From positions 1 through 64,000 of the forward strand of contig CANLRQ010000001.1 in assembly GCA_947493575.1 (NCBI GenBank): a DNA stretch of 64,000 bases. Reading direction: 5' to 3'. A program made the translations under genes and the position numbers. The DNA comes from an uncultured Marinomonas sp. GTDB taxonomy: Bacteria > Pseudomonadota > Gammaproteobacteria > Pseudomonadales > Marinomonadaceae. The notes below the pieces were generated by a model. That model ran no database searches. It saw only the letters and a list, made by a program, of their open reading frames with translations, and had not been told where the DNA came from. Position 1 is the first letter of the stretch. The number at the start of each line of letters is the position of its first letter. Below are positions 17,551-26,669 of this stretch, one piece after another.

Positions 17551-20472
17551 TTATAATGTTGTTGCATCAAAGCCTAAAGAAACCAACGCTTCTTTTTGGT
17601 TTGAAGAGCTAATCACAGCAACGCTTTCATTCTCTTGTATCAAATAACGTTTTGCGACACTTTGTAGCTGTTCAATCGTGACAGATAAAATCTGTGCCCT
17701 AAATTTTTCTCTATTTTCTTTCGTTCGACCATGCAATTGTATAAAGAAATCACCTTGAGCTTCCCCAGCAGGAGAGCCTGGTTTATCCATTGACCCAATC
17801 ACACCTAAAACGGCCTCTTCTAATGCTTCCTCAGTATGCTCTGTTGTGGCTAACCACTCTAAAGAGGCATCAAAATCTTCCAGAGTTTCAACCAGTCGTG
17901 GATCTCGATACGAATAAAAACGGAACGCACCTATACTAGAATCGAAAGTCGCACCACCTCCGTACGCCCCGCCCTGCTCTCGAATTGCACGGTGTAGATA
18001 GCCATTTCTCAAAAAACCACCCAAAACTGTAAGAGGCGCCACATCTGGGTGAGCTCCCATAACAGTTCTAAATGATTTAGCACAAAAATTCACTTGAGTT
18101 GAAGTTAACCAAGCTTTTTTAACTGTTTGCTCTATTGCGGGTAATATGAACTCGTTATCAGTTTGCCCCTTTTCTAATTGAGACCAAACTTTATCAACCT
18201 GTTCTAATAAACTTGCTTGTTGCTGCTCTTCACCCACTACAAGCAACTGTTTGTTAGAGTTCAATAGTTTCGAGTGTATTCGAGAAAAAACAGCCATCAG
18301 ATCAGATAGAGCAGTCTCATCTTCTCTTAACGTGTCATCTAATGCTTTTAAAGATTTAATTCCTGACATGCCACCCCAAGATTCTTGCTGGCTCGACAAG
18401 CCACAAATTCCACTAGACGCTACGGTCATTGCTAGAACGTGCCCTTGACCTGTAATCGATTGCTCTCTGCGAGCACGACGCTGAGCCACCAGCTCTTTTA
18501 CACGATCTAATTCATCAAACCTAGGAAAGCACACACTGTCATACATCAGCTCACTCATTTGAGAAAAATGCGATACTAGAGCCTTAGAAGACACCACAAA
18601 GTACGCACCTAACTTCTGTCGATCTTCCAAAGTTGTTCTTAATGAAGTAGACGCCCCAATACCACCACATACTTGAGCTTGGCGTTCTTGCATCGCTAAA
18701 TAGTCAAACTCCCCAGCCCCAAGCTCTGTCAACACATAAGAAAATAGTGGCAGATGCTTTGTCTCTTCTTCATCTAGTTCAGGTAAATCAATTACTAATT
18801 GTTGGTACACTAGGCCATTGGTACCCTGAGGATAGAAAGTTACAGGGAGTGCTTGATCTAATTGCTCTCTTGCGTAACTAGGGAGCTTAGCCGGCACATC
18901 TTCTAAACCAACTTTTGGCAAGATGCTCATATCATCTACTTGAGATTGACGTGTTTTCAACGCTGCACTTCTTTCTATAATCTTTTGAGAGTCTACGTCA
19001 GATAAGCTTGCTTTAATTTGCGCTAAGCGATCTTTTTCAGCCTGATCACGACGACCTTCCAATGCTGAATCAGGACGTAAAGTAACCGTAACACGATGGG
19101 CGTTGTTTAAAATCAAATTCTGAATCAAATCAGCAATGTATGTTGGCGATTTTATTCGTTCGCGCAGATCTGCTATGACAGGGTCCAGATTTAATTGAGC
19201 TATTACATCTCCCGAATGCATAGCGGTAGATAAACCACCCAAAATTAGCTGCAACCCAAACGGATAGCTATCACCACCAATTTCACGTTGATTTAATTCT
19301 AGTTGATGCAACATAGCTTCAACCATTTCTTGTGGGACACCCTCCGTAACAACTTGAGACAACGTTTCAAGAATTAACGCTTCTACCTTTTCAGCATCCG
19401 CTCGTGTGACACCCTCTAAACCGCACATAAAACTCATTTCTTTATTGCTGTCTTCTAGTCCACACATAGGAGAAGGTGCATTTCCAAGCTTCGAGCTTTC
19501 TAACGCCCTACGTAACGGAGATGCACTGTTATCCAATAAGACATTAGACAATAACTCAGCTTCAAACTGTTGTGATAAGTCTGTACTTTCACCTAATAGC
19601 CAGGCGACAACAACATGGCATGCATCTTCTTTATCGTCTTCAGCAGCATACGCCTCTTCTACACGAACTGGGGAAAAGTAGCGTTTCGCGTTAGGCACCA
19701 CGATGTTTTTATCTAATCGATCAAAACGACTTAACACCTTGCTTTCAAATTCAGTTTGCAGCTCTATGACAGGCAAATCACCAAATGTCATAAACACCGC
19801 ATTTGACGGATGATAGTGAGTTCTATAGAACGCAAGTAAGTCTTCATAAGATAAATCAGGAATGTCTGTTGGTTCACCACCTGAGTTAAAATGATACGTA
19901 TTATTAGGACATAAATATTTTGTGATAGTTTGCCATAAAACGGACGTAGTAGAGCTCATAGCTCCTTTCATCTCATTAAACACAACGCCTTTAAATGTGA
20001 GGTCTGACTCAGCATTATCTGGCTCAGTGAATTCTAATCGATGTCCTTCTTGTGAAAAGTCTAAAGGGTCAAGACGGGCAAAAAATACTGCATCTAAATA
20101 CACATCCAATAAGTTACGAAAATCCTTTTTATTTTTACTTGCGAAAGGATAAGCAGTCCAATCAGAAGAAGTAAACGCATTCATAAAGGTATTTAATGAA
20201 CGGCGAATCATCATGAAAAATGGGTCGCGCACAGGAAATCTTTCAGACCCACATAATACTGTGTGCTCTAAAATATGAGCAACACCACAAGAGTCCATTG
20301 GAACCGTCTTCAATCCTACTAGAAATACATTCTCATCATTTTCTGATGCTATATGAATGTGCTTAGCGCCCGTGACATTATGTTCATACTCAAAAACTTC
20401 AACATTCAACGCATCGATAAATTCACTACGCACAAAAGAAAATGCAGAATGATGCTCGGTATTATGTGTCAT
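17551..20472 (-). CDS. M16C zinc metallopeptidase (PreP/insulinase-like)
   Basis: 973-residue single-chain M16C peptidase. The inverted zinc motif HxxEH is at H66-E69-H70 (VAHILEHTVLCGSE), followed by the PreP-like DPFFMMIRRSLNTFMNAFT stretch; a downstream FNEMKGAMSS helix (about 165) should give the third zinc ligand. A C-terminal R/Y pair region (REQGGAYGGGATFD, about 835) forms the second half-site. In mitochondria and plastids PreP degrades free targeting peptides; the bacterial role is unclear. No signal peptide is seen, so it should be cytoplasmic. A -10-like TATAAT lies at 20567-20572. Confidence 0.93.
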   Translation of the reverse strand: MTHNTEHHSAFSFVRSEFIDALNVEVFEYEHNVTGAKHIHIASENDENVFLVGLKTVPMDSCGVAHILEHTVLCGSERFPVRDPFFMMIRRSLNTFMNAFTSSDWTAYPFASKNKKDFRNLLDVYLDAVFFARLDPLDFSQEGHRLEFTEPDNAESDLTFKGVVFNEMKGAMSSTTSVLWQTITKYLCPNNTYHFNSGGEPTDIPDLSYEDLLAFYRTHYHPSNAVFMTFGDLPVIELQTEFESKVLSRFDRLDKNIVVPNAKRYFSPVRVEEAYAAEDDKEDACHVVVAWLLGESTDLSQQFEAELLSNVLLDNSASPLRRALESSKLGNAPSPMCGLEDSNKEMSFMCGLEGVTRADAEKVEALILETLSQVVTEGVPQEMVEAMLHQLELNQREIGGDSYPFGLQLILGGLSTAMHSGDVIAQLNLDPVIADLRERIKSPTYIADLIQNLILNNAHRVTVTLRPDSALEGRRDQAEKDRLAQIKASLSDVDSQKIIERSAALKTRQSQVDDMSILPKVGLEDVPAKLPSYAREQLDQALPVTFYPQGTNGLVYQQLVIDLPELDEEETKHLPLFSYVLTELGAGEFDYLAMQERQAQVCGGIGASTSLRTTLEDRQKLGAYFVVSSKALVSHFSQMSELMYDSVCFPRFDELDRVKELVAQRRARREQSITGQGHVLAMTVASSGICGLSSQQESWGGMSGIKSLKALDDTLREDETALSDLMAVFSRIHSKLLNSNKQLLVVGEEQQQASLLEQVDKVWSQLEKGQTDNEFILPAIEQTVKKAWLTSTQVNFCAKSFRTVMGAHPDVAPLTVLGGFLRNGYLHRAIREQGGAYGGGATFDSSIGAFRFYSYRDPRLVETLEDFDASLEWLATTEHTEEALEEAVLGVIGSMDKPGSPAGEAQGDFFIQLHGRTKENREKFRAQILSVTIEQLQSVAKRYLIQENESVAVISSSNQKEALVSLGFDATTL

Positions 20473-20644
20473 TCTCTACCTCTATAAATATGATTTAGAC
20501 TGATATGACCAGACTCTGCCTTTAGGCAATAATGGTATGTCTCAATGTAGAAGACAAAGTGAATGGATTATAGCAAATGACACTGTTTTACTACATGGTC
20601 AATAGCTTGCTATAAATGTAAAACACACCTTAATTAATTATTAA

Positions 20645-21232
20645 TTAGCGCTTTTGATGTTTTTCCCAATTTTCTTGTCTGGCTCTTTCGCTTTTTTTAA
20701 ATAAAACATACACAGCACCCGCTCCTCCATGATATTTCTGAGCACTATGAAACGCCATGACATCATCTAGTTCACGCAACCACTTATTTAAATAACTTTT
20801 TAGAGTCGCTTCACTATCGGGAGTTCTATCCCCTCGCCCGTGAACGATAATAGCCACTCGAATATCGTTTTTCATACAGTCTTGCACAAACTGATAAACC
20901 TGTTGGCGAGACTGCTCGACGGTACGACGATGTAAGTCTAAACGTGACTCAATCCCATACTTACCTTGACGCAGTCGTTTAAACACACCATCCTGAACCC
21001 CATCCTTTTTATATTGCAAGATATCCAGTGCTGCAACACGCTCCACATAATCTGCCGATAAATGATTGACGTCTTTTTCAGGTGCCACAGTTGCCGCCTC
21101 TTGCCTTACCGAGTAATCAACCTTCGCCCCTCTTTTTCCAAGATAAATAGCGGAGTTCTTTAGTCGTTTAATCCCCTCAACTTCTTGTGAAAACAAAGAG
21201 AAATCATCATCATCTTCCACCAGCAACCCCAT
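20645..21232 (-). CDS. smrA: Smr-domain endonuclease-like protein SmrA
   Basis: 195 residues from MGLLVEDDDD, the start chosen because AAGGT lies just upstream; an upstream extension would be hydrophobic and unrelated. The C-terminal Smr domain (about 105-190) shows LDLHRRTVEQ, IIVHGRGD and the GGAGAVYVLF strand, and the tail ARQENWEKHQKR matches E. coli SmrA (YdaL). SmrA keeps a full LDLH here, where E. coli has LNLL. The N-terminal half is charged and less conserved. Smr proteins act on nucleic acids (SmrB cleaves mRNA at collided ribosomes); the substrate of SmrA is not settled. Confidence 0.88.
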   Translation of the reverse strand: MGLLVEDDDDFSLFSQEVEGIKRLKNSAIYLGKRGAKVDYSVRQEAATVAPEKDVNHLSADYVERVAALDILQYKKDGVQDGVFKRLRQGKYGIESRLDLHRRTVEQSRQQVYQFVQDCMKNDIRVAIIVHGRGDRTPDSEATLKSYLNKWLRELDDVMAFHSAQKYHGGAGAVYVLFKKSERARQENWEKHQKR

Positions 21233-21316
21233 ATACCTTACTTTAAATCTAAGAGCAGCTATTATAAAATAATAGCGCCCTATACACAGCCTTTTACAAA
21301 TGCCTTTCAACTATCT

Positions 21317-21852
21317 TCATTTATCAACAGCATGAATCATTTCAAGAAAAATATCATTATTTTGTATCGCCTTACTCACCATCATGGCGCCCTCTAAAAG
21401 AGAGACCGTCTTCATTGCACTGTAACATGCATTTTTTTCTAAGTAATCCAAAGACAAATAAGTGTCTTTCAACCATGCTAGATTACGCTCAAAAAATCGC
21501 TAAGTTTCCAAACGAACAGATTCAGGTAAGCTATCGCTTTCCGCTCCTAATAAGCCACACAGGCACATTTGTTGATCTTGAATCAATGCCTGCTGAAAAA
21601 GCCCTACATATACATCAATAGGGTTCTTAGCCGATGCCTTAATATCAAGAGGGTTATCTAAAGCAGCTAAAAAGCCATCTGCATATTGGCGTGCTAGTTC
21701 AGCTCCTAAATCGGCTTTAGTCGGGAAGTGATATGCACACTTGCACTTTTGATCCCTACCTCTTTAGCAAGCTCTCTAAAGCTAAAATTACTGTATCCAC
21801 CTTCTCGAACTTTACTTTCCGCAGCCAATAATAATGCTTCTCTTTTAGTCAT
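21317..21852 (-). pseudogene. Broken TetR-family regulator
   Basis: From ATG at 21852 the frame reads a TetR helix-turn-helix (MTKREALLLAAE, then FSFRELAKEVGIKSASVH). At about 21731-21733 one base is missing where the family reads VHYHFPTK; in the shifted frame the protein continues with TKADLGAELARQYADGF and CLCGLLGAESDSLPESV. A second lesion, an in-frame TAG, lies at 21500-21502, after which FFERNLAWLKDTYLSL and the C-terminus follow to a TGA at 21317. Both lesions fall in clear homology, so the gene cannot make a full repressor. It is divergent from the GST remnant it probably controlled. Confidence 0.88.
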
Positions 21853-21882
21853 ATCTCATTACTCAAATTCAAACTAAGGAAA

Positions 21883-21932
21883 TTATCAATCAGTAGATAG
21901 ATATTGACAAGGAAGAAATAGAACCTTAGAAC
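21883..21932 (+). promoter_or_regulatory. Promoter with overlapping inverted repeat (possible old TetR operator)
   Basis: TTGACA (21904-21909), 17 bp, TAGAAC (21927-21932) is a fair promoter for the GST remnant and the cupin gene. TTATCAAT (21883-21890) and ATTGACAA (21903-21910) form an inverted repeat with one mismatch over the -35. An operator role is inference. Confidence 0.4.
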
Positions 21933-21960
21933 AACTACCTATCATTAGATATACAAACAA

Positions 21961-22323
21961 AATACAGCAAAAGAAAGAGCGGCAATTAATATGCAACAAA
22001 AACATGCTGAATCCATGGCGCTTGATTGCGTTGCCACTTACTTTCATCATGCTACTGATGGCTTAGGCCCAGCACTAGAAACTTATCAGAATAACGAATG
22101 GGGACAAAAGCAGAAAGACAAATCATTAAAAGGATTAACCTATTTTAATGCTGTCTTAGAAAACAGTACATTTCTTGCTGGAGAATCTTTTACCATTGCA
22201 GACATTACACTTTATGCAGGTATTGGTTTTGCAGGTTTTGCTAAAATCGACACTCCAGAGGAGTTAACTCACGTCCATCGCTGGTTAACCCTTGTTGCAG
22301 ATCGCCCAAGCATCAAACAATAA
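21961..22323 (+). pseudogene. Glutathione S-transferase, 5'-truncated remnant
   Basis: Only the all-helical C-terminal GST domain remains, ending ADITLYAGIGFAGFAKID and WLTLVADRPSIKQ. Family-like sequence begins before the only ATG (AKERAAIN at about 21967-21990), but an in-frame TAG at 21946-21948 closes the frame, and the N-terminal thioredoxin-like glutathione-binding domain is absent. The 110-residue product from ATG at 21991 could be translated but would lack the catalytic domain. Together with the broken tetR gene it points to decay of a regulator/GST pair, probably by deletion at this junction. Confidence 0.82.
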
Positions 22324-22369
22324 TCACTTACCCTTTTAACACTTACAAAACCTACTTTAGGAGCTAAAT

Positions 22370-23065
22370 ATGAAAATCGCTGCAGACTTTAGTAAGCGAG
22401 TTGTTGTTCACAGTGAATCACTGGATTGGCTCGCCTCTCCAATGAAAGGAGTTGAGCGCCGCCCTCTTGATCGAGTAGGAGCCGAAGTGGCACGTGCAAC
22501 AACGATAGTGCGTTACGCTCCCGGCAGCGCATTTTCTCCTCACGTCCATACTGGTGGAGAAGAGTTCATCGTCTTAGAAGGTGTATTCCAAGATGAACAC
22601 GGCGATTTTCCTACAGGCTCCTATATCCGTAACCCTCCTGAATCAAGCCACACACCTCGCTCTCAAGAAGGGTGCATAATACTGGTCAAACTTTGGCAGT
22701 TCCAACCTGAAGATAGAACCCATGTACGCCTTCAAACGGGAAAAATGGCGAGAGTGAAGCTTATAAATCATACAGGAGTGGAGATTACTCCCTTATATAA
22801 AGACCATATCGAAGAAGTAAGTATGCTCTACTTACAACCGAATGCATCCATTGAGCTAGATACACCTCAAGGGGCAGAGATTTTAATTATTGAAGGGGAG
22901 CTACAGGAACAGCAAGATGCACTGGTAAAACGCAGCTGGGTACGAATGCCTACTGAATCCAGAGTTAACGGTACTGCTGGTAATCAAGGTGCGACAGTTT
23001 GGTTAAAAACAGGTCATTTAACTGATGTGGATAAGCAAATTAATAGACTACCAAGCACTGAATAG
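22370..23065 (+). CDS. ChrR-like double cupin protein
   Basis: 231 residues that form two cupin folds. The first (about 35-115) has the metal-site pattern HVHTGGEEFIVLEG ... YIRNPPESSH. The second (about 140-225) keeps the fold (EILIIEGELQEQ, SWVRMPTES) but has few histidines. This is the ChrR C-terminal cupin type; the N-terminal zinc anti-sigma domain of ChrR is missing and no sigma factor lies nearby, so an anti-sigma role is unlikely. AGGAG is well spaced before the ATG. It follows the GST remnant by 46 bp and may have shared its promoter. Substrate unknown. Confidence 0.8.
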   Translation: MKIAADFSKRVVVHSESLDWLASPMKGVERRPLDRVGAEVARATTIVRYAPGSAFSPHVHTGGEEFIVLEGVFQDEHGDFPTGSYIRNPPESSHTPRSQEGCIILVKLWQFQPEDRTHVRLQTGKMARVKLINHTGVEITPLYKDHIEEVSMLYLQPNASIELDTPQGAEILIIEGELQEQQDALVKRSWVRMPTESRVNGTAGNQGATVWLKTGHLTDVDKQINRLPSTE

Positions 23066-23098
23066 ATTGCTAAAAAAGGTTTATTATTTAAGTAATAA

Positions 23099-23159
23099 TG
23101 TTAGGAAAGGTGCGAATAAGTCTACTGAGGCAAGAGGACTTATTCGCACCTTGCTAACA
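23099..23159. mobile_element. IS5-type palindrome, about 60 bp (internally deleted MITE)
   Basis: AAGGTGCGAATAAGTC (23107-23122) and its exact reverse complement (23137-23152) form a 16 bp stem; the outer TGTTAG/CTAACA bases extend it. The tips match the element at 6488-6625, and the right side (CTGAGGCAAGAGGACTTATT) matches its right end nearly base for base. No direct target duplication is clear. It lies between the convergent cupin and acyltransferase genes and could also act as a terminator stem. Confidence 0.75.
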
Positions 23160-23163
23160 ACTT

Positions 23164-24297
23164 TTATTTTAAAATCCATTTCTCTTTTATAAAAGTGAAT
23201 GACAACTTTTGCATAATTACTGATTTTTTGGATAAAGCTGGTTTTTCAATGATATGCCATGAAATGATTGATAAAAATAGCGTTATCACTGTTGCCCAAA
23301 ATACCATTCCCCAAAATCCAATGTCAGTCCAATGAGACAAAGACTGCTGAACAGGAAAAGCAAAAATATACATGCCATAAGAGTAATCTCCAACTTTATT
23401 AAAAGCTAAGACCCTTCCCCGTGGTAAATAGGCAAGTACAAGAGTTATATAAGTAATACAGAATGCCAAATAAAGTGGATAAATAGTACTTTCATTCAAC
23501 CATTGAGTGCCAAATAAAAGTATGACTCCCCAACTAAACTTCAGAGGTATATTTTCTTTAAAAGAATAACAGACACTGCCAATTAAAAATGCACATGCAA
23601 ATACAGCTATTGATAATTTATGCCTATCTCCTATAACTTGATAATGTTCTGTTACCAGAAATCCTAATAATACAAATGCGGAAAGAAATATAAAACGAAT
23701 GATAGAGTGGTTTGAACTAGGCTGAATTGAGAAACATAATGTAGATGCATAAAAAATTACTATCGTTACTACATACATTCGAGTTTCAATGGGTAACGTC
23801 CATAATGAACCATTTACAGTACTTGGATATGGGTTACTTTCGAAGCTACCTGGAAGAGCGTATTGAGTCCTCATATCTAATAAGTTTAAATTATAGGATA
23901 AATACGACCATGTATTTGGATTAGAAAAATAGCTTTCAAGGGAAAGGGTACTTATTAAAGGGCCTAAAATAAATACACTGATGATCATCACAACAATTAA
24001 TGCTGGTAATAGGCGTAATGTTCTAGCAACAATATATGATAGTACCCCACTGCTACGACAAATACTTCGATAAATAAGAAAGCCACTTACAGAGAAAAAA
24101 ACAGTTACTAAGATTTCGCCCATCGAAGCGCCAAAAAATGCCCAAAAGGGATCATCAAATACAACAGTTTTCTCCGCAAGAGGAGCACAATGATAAATTA
24201 ATACACCCCATGCGCATAATAGTCTTATTAGATTGAAGTTATTGTTTGTACCTTCACTAAAACAACTGATGTTTTGACTTTTTCCCATGAAAAACAT
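23164..24297 (-). CDS. Acyltransferase family 3 membrane protein (OafA/YrhL-like)
   Basis: 377 residues from MFFMGKSQ, chosen because GGAG lies six bases upstream. About ten hydrophobic spans are present. The family opening is clear: NNFNLIRLLCAWGVLIYH, with the catalytic-type histidine, then VFFSVSGFLIYRSI; WTLPIETRMYV follows at about 165-175. Such proteins transfer acyl groups, commonly acetyl, to cell-surface polysaccharide or lipid. Base composition looks more A/T-rich than the flanking core genes, and it sits alone beside a miniature element, so recent acquisition is possible. The acceptor is unknown, and no surface-polysaccharide cluster is nearby. Confidence 0.88.
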   Translation of the reverse strand: MFFMGKSQNISCFSEGTNNNFNLIRLLCAWGVLIYHCAPLAEKTVVFDDPFWAFFGASMGEILVTVFFSVSGFLIYRSICRSSGVLSYIVARTLRLLPALIVVMIISVFILGPLISTLSLESYFSNPNTWSYLSYNLNLLDMRTQYALPGSFESNPYPSTVNGSLWTLPIETRMYVVTIVIFYASTLCFSIQPSSNHSIIRFIFLSAFVLLGFLVTEHYQVIGDRHKLSIAVFACAFLIGSVCYSFKENIPLKFSWGVILLFGTQWLNESTIYPLYLAFCITYITLVLAYLPRGRVLAFNKVGDYSYGMYIFAFPVQQSLSHWTDIGFWGMVFWATVITLFLSIISWHIIEKPALSKKSVIMQKLSFTFIKEKWILK

Positions 24298-24450
24298 TAA
24301 AGGCTCCAAAATCCATTATATACGATTTGACAAGAGCTCAGAATAAAAGCATGTCTAGAGTAGAACACGAATATGGATAAACAATAAAAGTATTCGGTCA
24401 GACGGTTGTTCATAAAAGAACTATTAAGAGCACAGCATTAACTTACATTT

Positions 24451-24479
24451 AAAAAAGCTCAATGAAATCACTGAGCTTT
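24451..24479 (-). terminator. Terminator after ssb
   Basis: Minus strand: AAAGCTCA, a 10 nt loop, then TGAGCTTT followed by more T residues, 26 bp beyond the ssb stop. Confidence 0.85.
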
Positions 24480-24504
24480 ATCAAATTTACATTATATATG
24501 ACTT

Positions 24505-25194
24505 CTAAAATGGGATATCATCATCAAAGTCGTCAAAGTTCGGTGCAGGCTGAGGTGCCGCTTGAGGCTTTGGTGCTGCGGGTTGTGGCGTAGGAGCTGG
24601 AGCTCTCTGTGGCGCAGCTTGCTGTGGTGCATCACCCCAACTACCAAAAGATTGAGGTTGCGCTGGCGCAGCGTTAGGTTGTGGTGCAGCCTGTTGCGGA
24701 GCTTGACCATAACCGCCTTGAGCTGGTTGCCCATAGCCTTGATTAGGCTGTTGACTACCGTAACCACCTTGTGGTTGGGCTGCTGGGCGTTGTTGGTAAC
24801 CACCTTGGTTATTATTGTCATAACCACCTTGGCCGCCACCTTGATCGTTACGTCCATCAAGCAATTGCATTTCGCTTGCAATAATTTCCGTTGTATAACG
24901 CTTTACTCCATCTTTTTCCCACTCACGGGTACGTAATGATCCTTCAACATAAACTTTTGCGCCTTTCTTAATAAAATCACCAGCAATCTGCCCTAATCGA
25001 TAGTTACCACGATCCATAAAAGATACTCGGTGCCATTCTGTACGTTCTTGCATTTGACCCGTTTGCTTATCTCTCCAACTTTCAGAAGTCGCTAAGCTAA
25101 CATTCGCAACGGCTCCACCATTCGGCATAAAACGTACTTCTGCATCATTACCTGCGTTACCAATAAGGATAACTTTATTTATTCCACGTGCCAT
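24505..25194 (-). CDS. ssb: Single-stranded DNA-binding protein
   Basis: 229 residues from [15 protein letters not shown], with GGAG six bases upstream. The OB-fold (about 1-112) has the usual [18 protein letters not shown] and [11 protein letters not shown]. The linker (about 115-215) is rich in Gln, Gly, Pro and Ala with repeated QGGYG-like units, longer than in E. coli SSB (178 in total). The acidic tip DDFDDDIPF, which docks repair and replication partners, is intact. It lies 30 bp after yajR; a LexA box upstream of that gene may bring the pair under SOS control. Confidence 0.98.
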   Translation of the reverse strand: MARGINKVILIGNAGNDAEVRFMPNGGAVANVSLATSESWRDKQTGQMQERTEWHRVSFMDRGNYRLGQIAGDFIKKGAKVYVEGSLRTREWEKDGVKRYTTEIIASEMQLLDGRNDQGGGQGGYDNNNQGGYQQRPAAQPQGGYGSQQPNQGYGQPAQGGYGQAPQQAAPQPNAAPAQPQSFGSWGDAPQQAAPQRAPAPTPQPAAPKPQAAPQPAPNFDDFDDDIPF

Positions 25195-25224
25195 GAACTT
25201 CTCCAATTCTTCTATTCATATTCT

Positions 25225-26583
25225 TTAAAGAGTTATCTGCGGTACAACACGCAGTAAGTTGTCTTTATCTAATTGTTTTTTGTTAATTTTTAAATACGCT
25301 GTTTTTTCATCTTCAAATAATTGCATTTCTTCCACTCCTTGGATATTTACTAATTGTGATGATAACTCTTTGATATCTCGATTATTATAACTGTCTAAAC
25401 TAAACGCCAAACTGGTCAAAGTTGGCGGAGCTGGTTGGCGTAACAAGAATAAAGACCAAATAAATAAGGTCATCCCTATAGTTACAAACAATGTTGCTAT
25501 AGACGTATTTTGTAATAACCACCCCCCACCAATACCGCCAATAAAAGCACCTAAAAATTGATGCGTCGAAAATACTCCCATTGCTGTCCCACGATAACCA
25601 ACGGGAGATAACTTACTCACAACCGATGGCAGTGTCGCTTCCAATGTATTAAAGGCAATAAAATAAGCCCATAACAAAATACCAAATAACGCTATATTTG
25701 GTGAAAATGCCATTAACACAATAGAAATCGACAGTAAAAAGACAACACCAGTCATGACTTTTTTCATTTTTCCTTTTGCTTCCGCAATAACGACTAATGG
25801 TACCATACCAACAAACGCCAATCCCATGACTAATAAATAAAGCCAGCTATGATTTACCAAAGAGACTTCATATTGATCAATTAAAAAGTTAGGAATACAG
25901 ATGAATAAGGCTGTTAAGCTTGCGTGTAACAACAAAACACTTATATTCATAGAAACTAGCTGAGTATTTTTTAATACCTTCCCTAATACAGAAAAGCTAG
26001 GTGTCGTATCTCTTCTAAATGTGTGCTGCGTATTATTTGGAACCATCCAAACGATTAAAAATATTCCTATCACAGAAGAAATGAACGATAGATAGAATAA
26101 TCCTGAAAGCCCAATTAAAGAATACAACCATGGCCCCAGAACAAGAGACAGCATAAATGATACGCCAATACTGATACCTACTGTAGCCATGGCTTTAGTT
26201 CTATTCTGTTCACGAGTTACATCACTAAGTAACGCCATCAAAGTACTTGCTATGGCTCCGGAACCCTGTAGCGCACGACCAATAATCAAGCTAGTTATAT
26301 CGTTTGCATTTGCACATAAGATACTACCAAGTGCAAATAAGATAAGACCGATAACAATAATGCGCTTACGTCCTACTCGATCAGAAAGCATTCCCATAGG
26401 AATTTGCAGCAAGGCTTGGGTTAAGCCATAAATTCCAATTGCGGCACCAATTAACGCTGCATTTGCCCCATTCAAACCCACTGCTGAAATACTAATAACC
26501 GGTATGATAAGGAACAAGCCCAGCATACGGAATAAATACACCGTTGCTAGAGCAATCACTGAACGACGCTCAAATGCATCCAT
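25225..26583 (-). CDS. yajR: YajR-like major facilitator transporter
   Basis: 452 residues from MDAFERRSV. Twelve transmembrane spans, the MFS signature GMLSDRVGRKRI after helix 2, and GRALQGSGAIASTLMALLSD as in E. coli YajR. The soluble C-terminal YAM domain (about 385-452, ending VEEMQLFEDEKTAYLKI) is specific to YajR. The exported substrate is unknown; drug-efflux labels are by family only. It is divergent from uvrA and precedes ssb, an MFS-ssb-uvrA order common in Pseudomonas and relatives. Confidence 0.9.
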   Translation of the reverse strand: MDAFERRSVIALATVYLFRMLGLFLIIPVISISAVGLNGANAALIGAAIGIYGLTQALLQIPMGMLSDRVGRKRIIVIGLILFALGSILCANANDITSLIIGRALQGSGAIASTLMALLSDVTREQNRTKAMATVGISIGVSFMLSLVLGPWLYSLIGLSGLFYLSFISSVIGIFLIVWMVPNNTQHTFRRDTTPSFSVLGKVLKNTQLVSMNISVLLLHASLTALFICIPNFLIDQYEVSLVNHSWLYLLVMGLAFVGMVPLVVIAEAKGKMKKVMTGVVFLLSISIVLMAFSPNIALFGILLWAYFIAFNTLEATLPSVVSKLSPVGYRGTAMGVFSTHQFLGAFIGGIGGGWLLQNTSIATLFVTIGMTLFIWSLFLLRQPAPPTLTSLAFSLDSYNNRDIKELSSQLVNIQGVEEMQLFEDEKTAYLKINKKQLDKDNLLRVVPQITL

Positions 26584-26669
26584 AATAAAGTTAGTACCGC
26601 ACAAAATTAAAAGAGAAATGTTTATTAAATCGTATTTTACAAAAAATAGCGTTGAAGCTCTATCATAAC

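Noticed and set aside
21991..22323. GST fragment as an independent small protein
   Set aside because: Homology extends upstream of the only ATG into a stop, and the catalytic domain is absent, so truncation is the simpler reading.
24297..24320. TATAAT directly upstream of the acyltransferase-3 gene
   Set aside because: It would start RNA at the Shine-Dalgarno site and has a poor -35.
24492..24936. Long alternative frames on both strands over the ssb linker
   Set aside because: They come from the repetitive Gln/Gly/Pro codons of ssb; low-complexity products with no family features.
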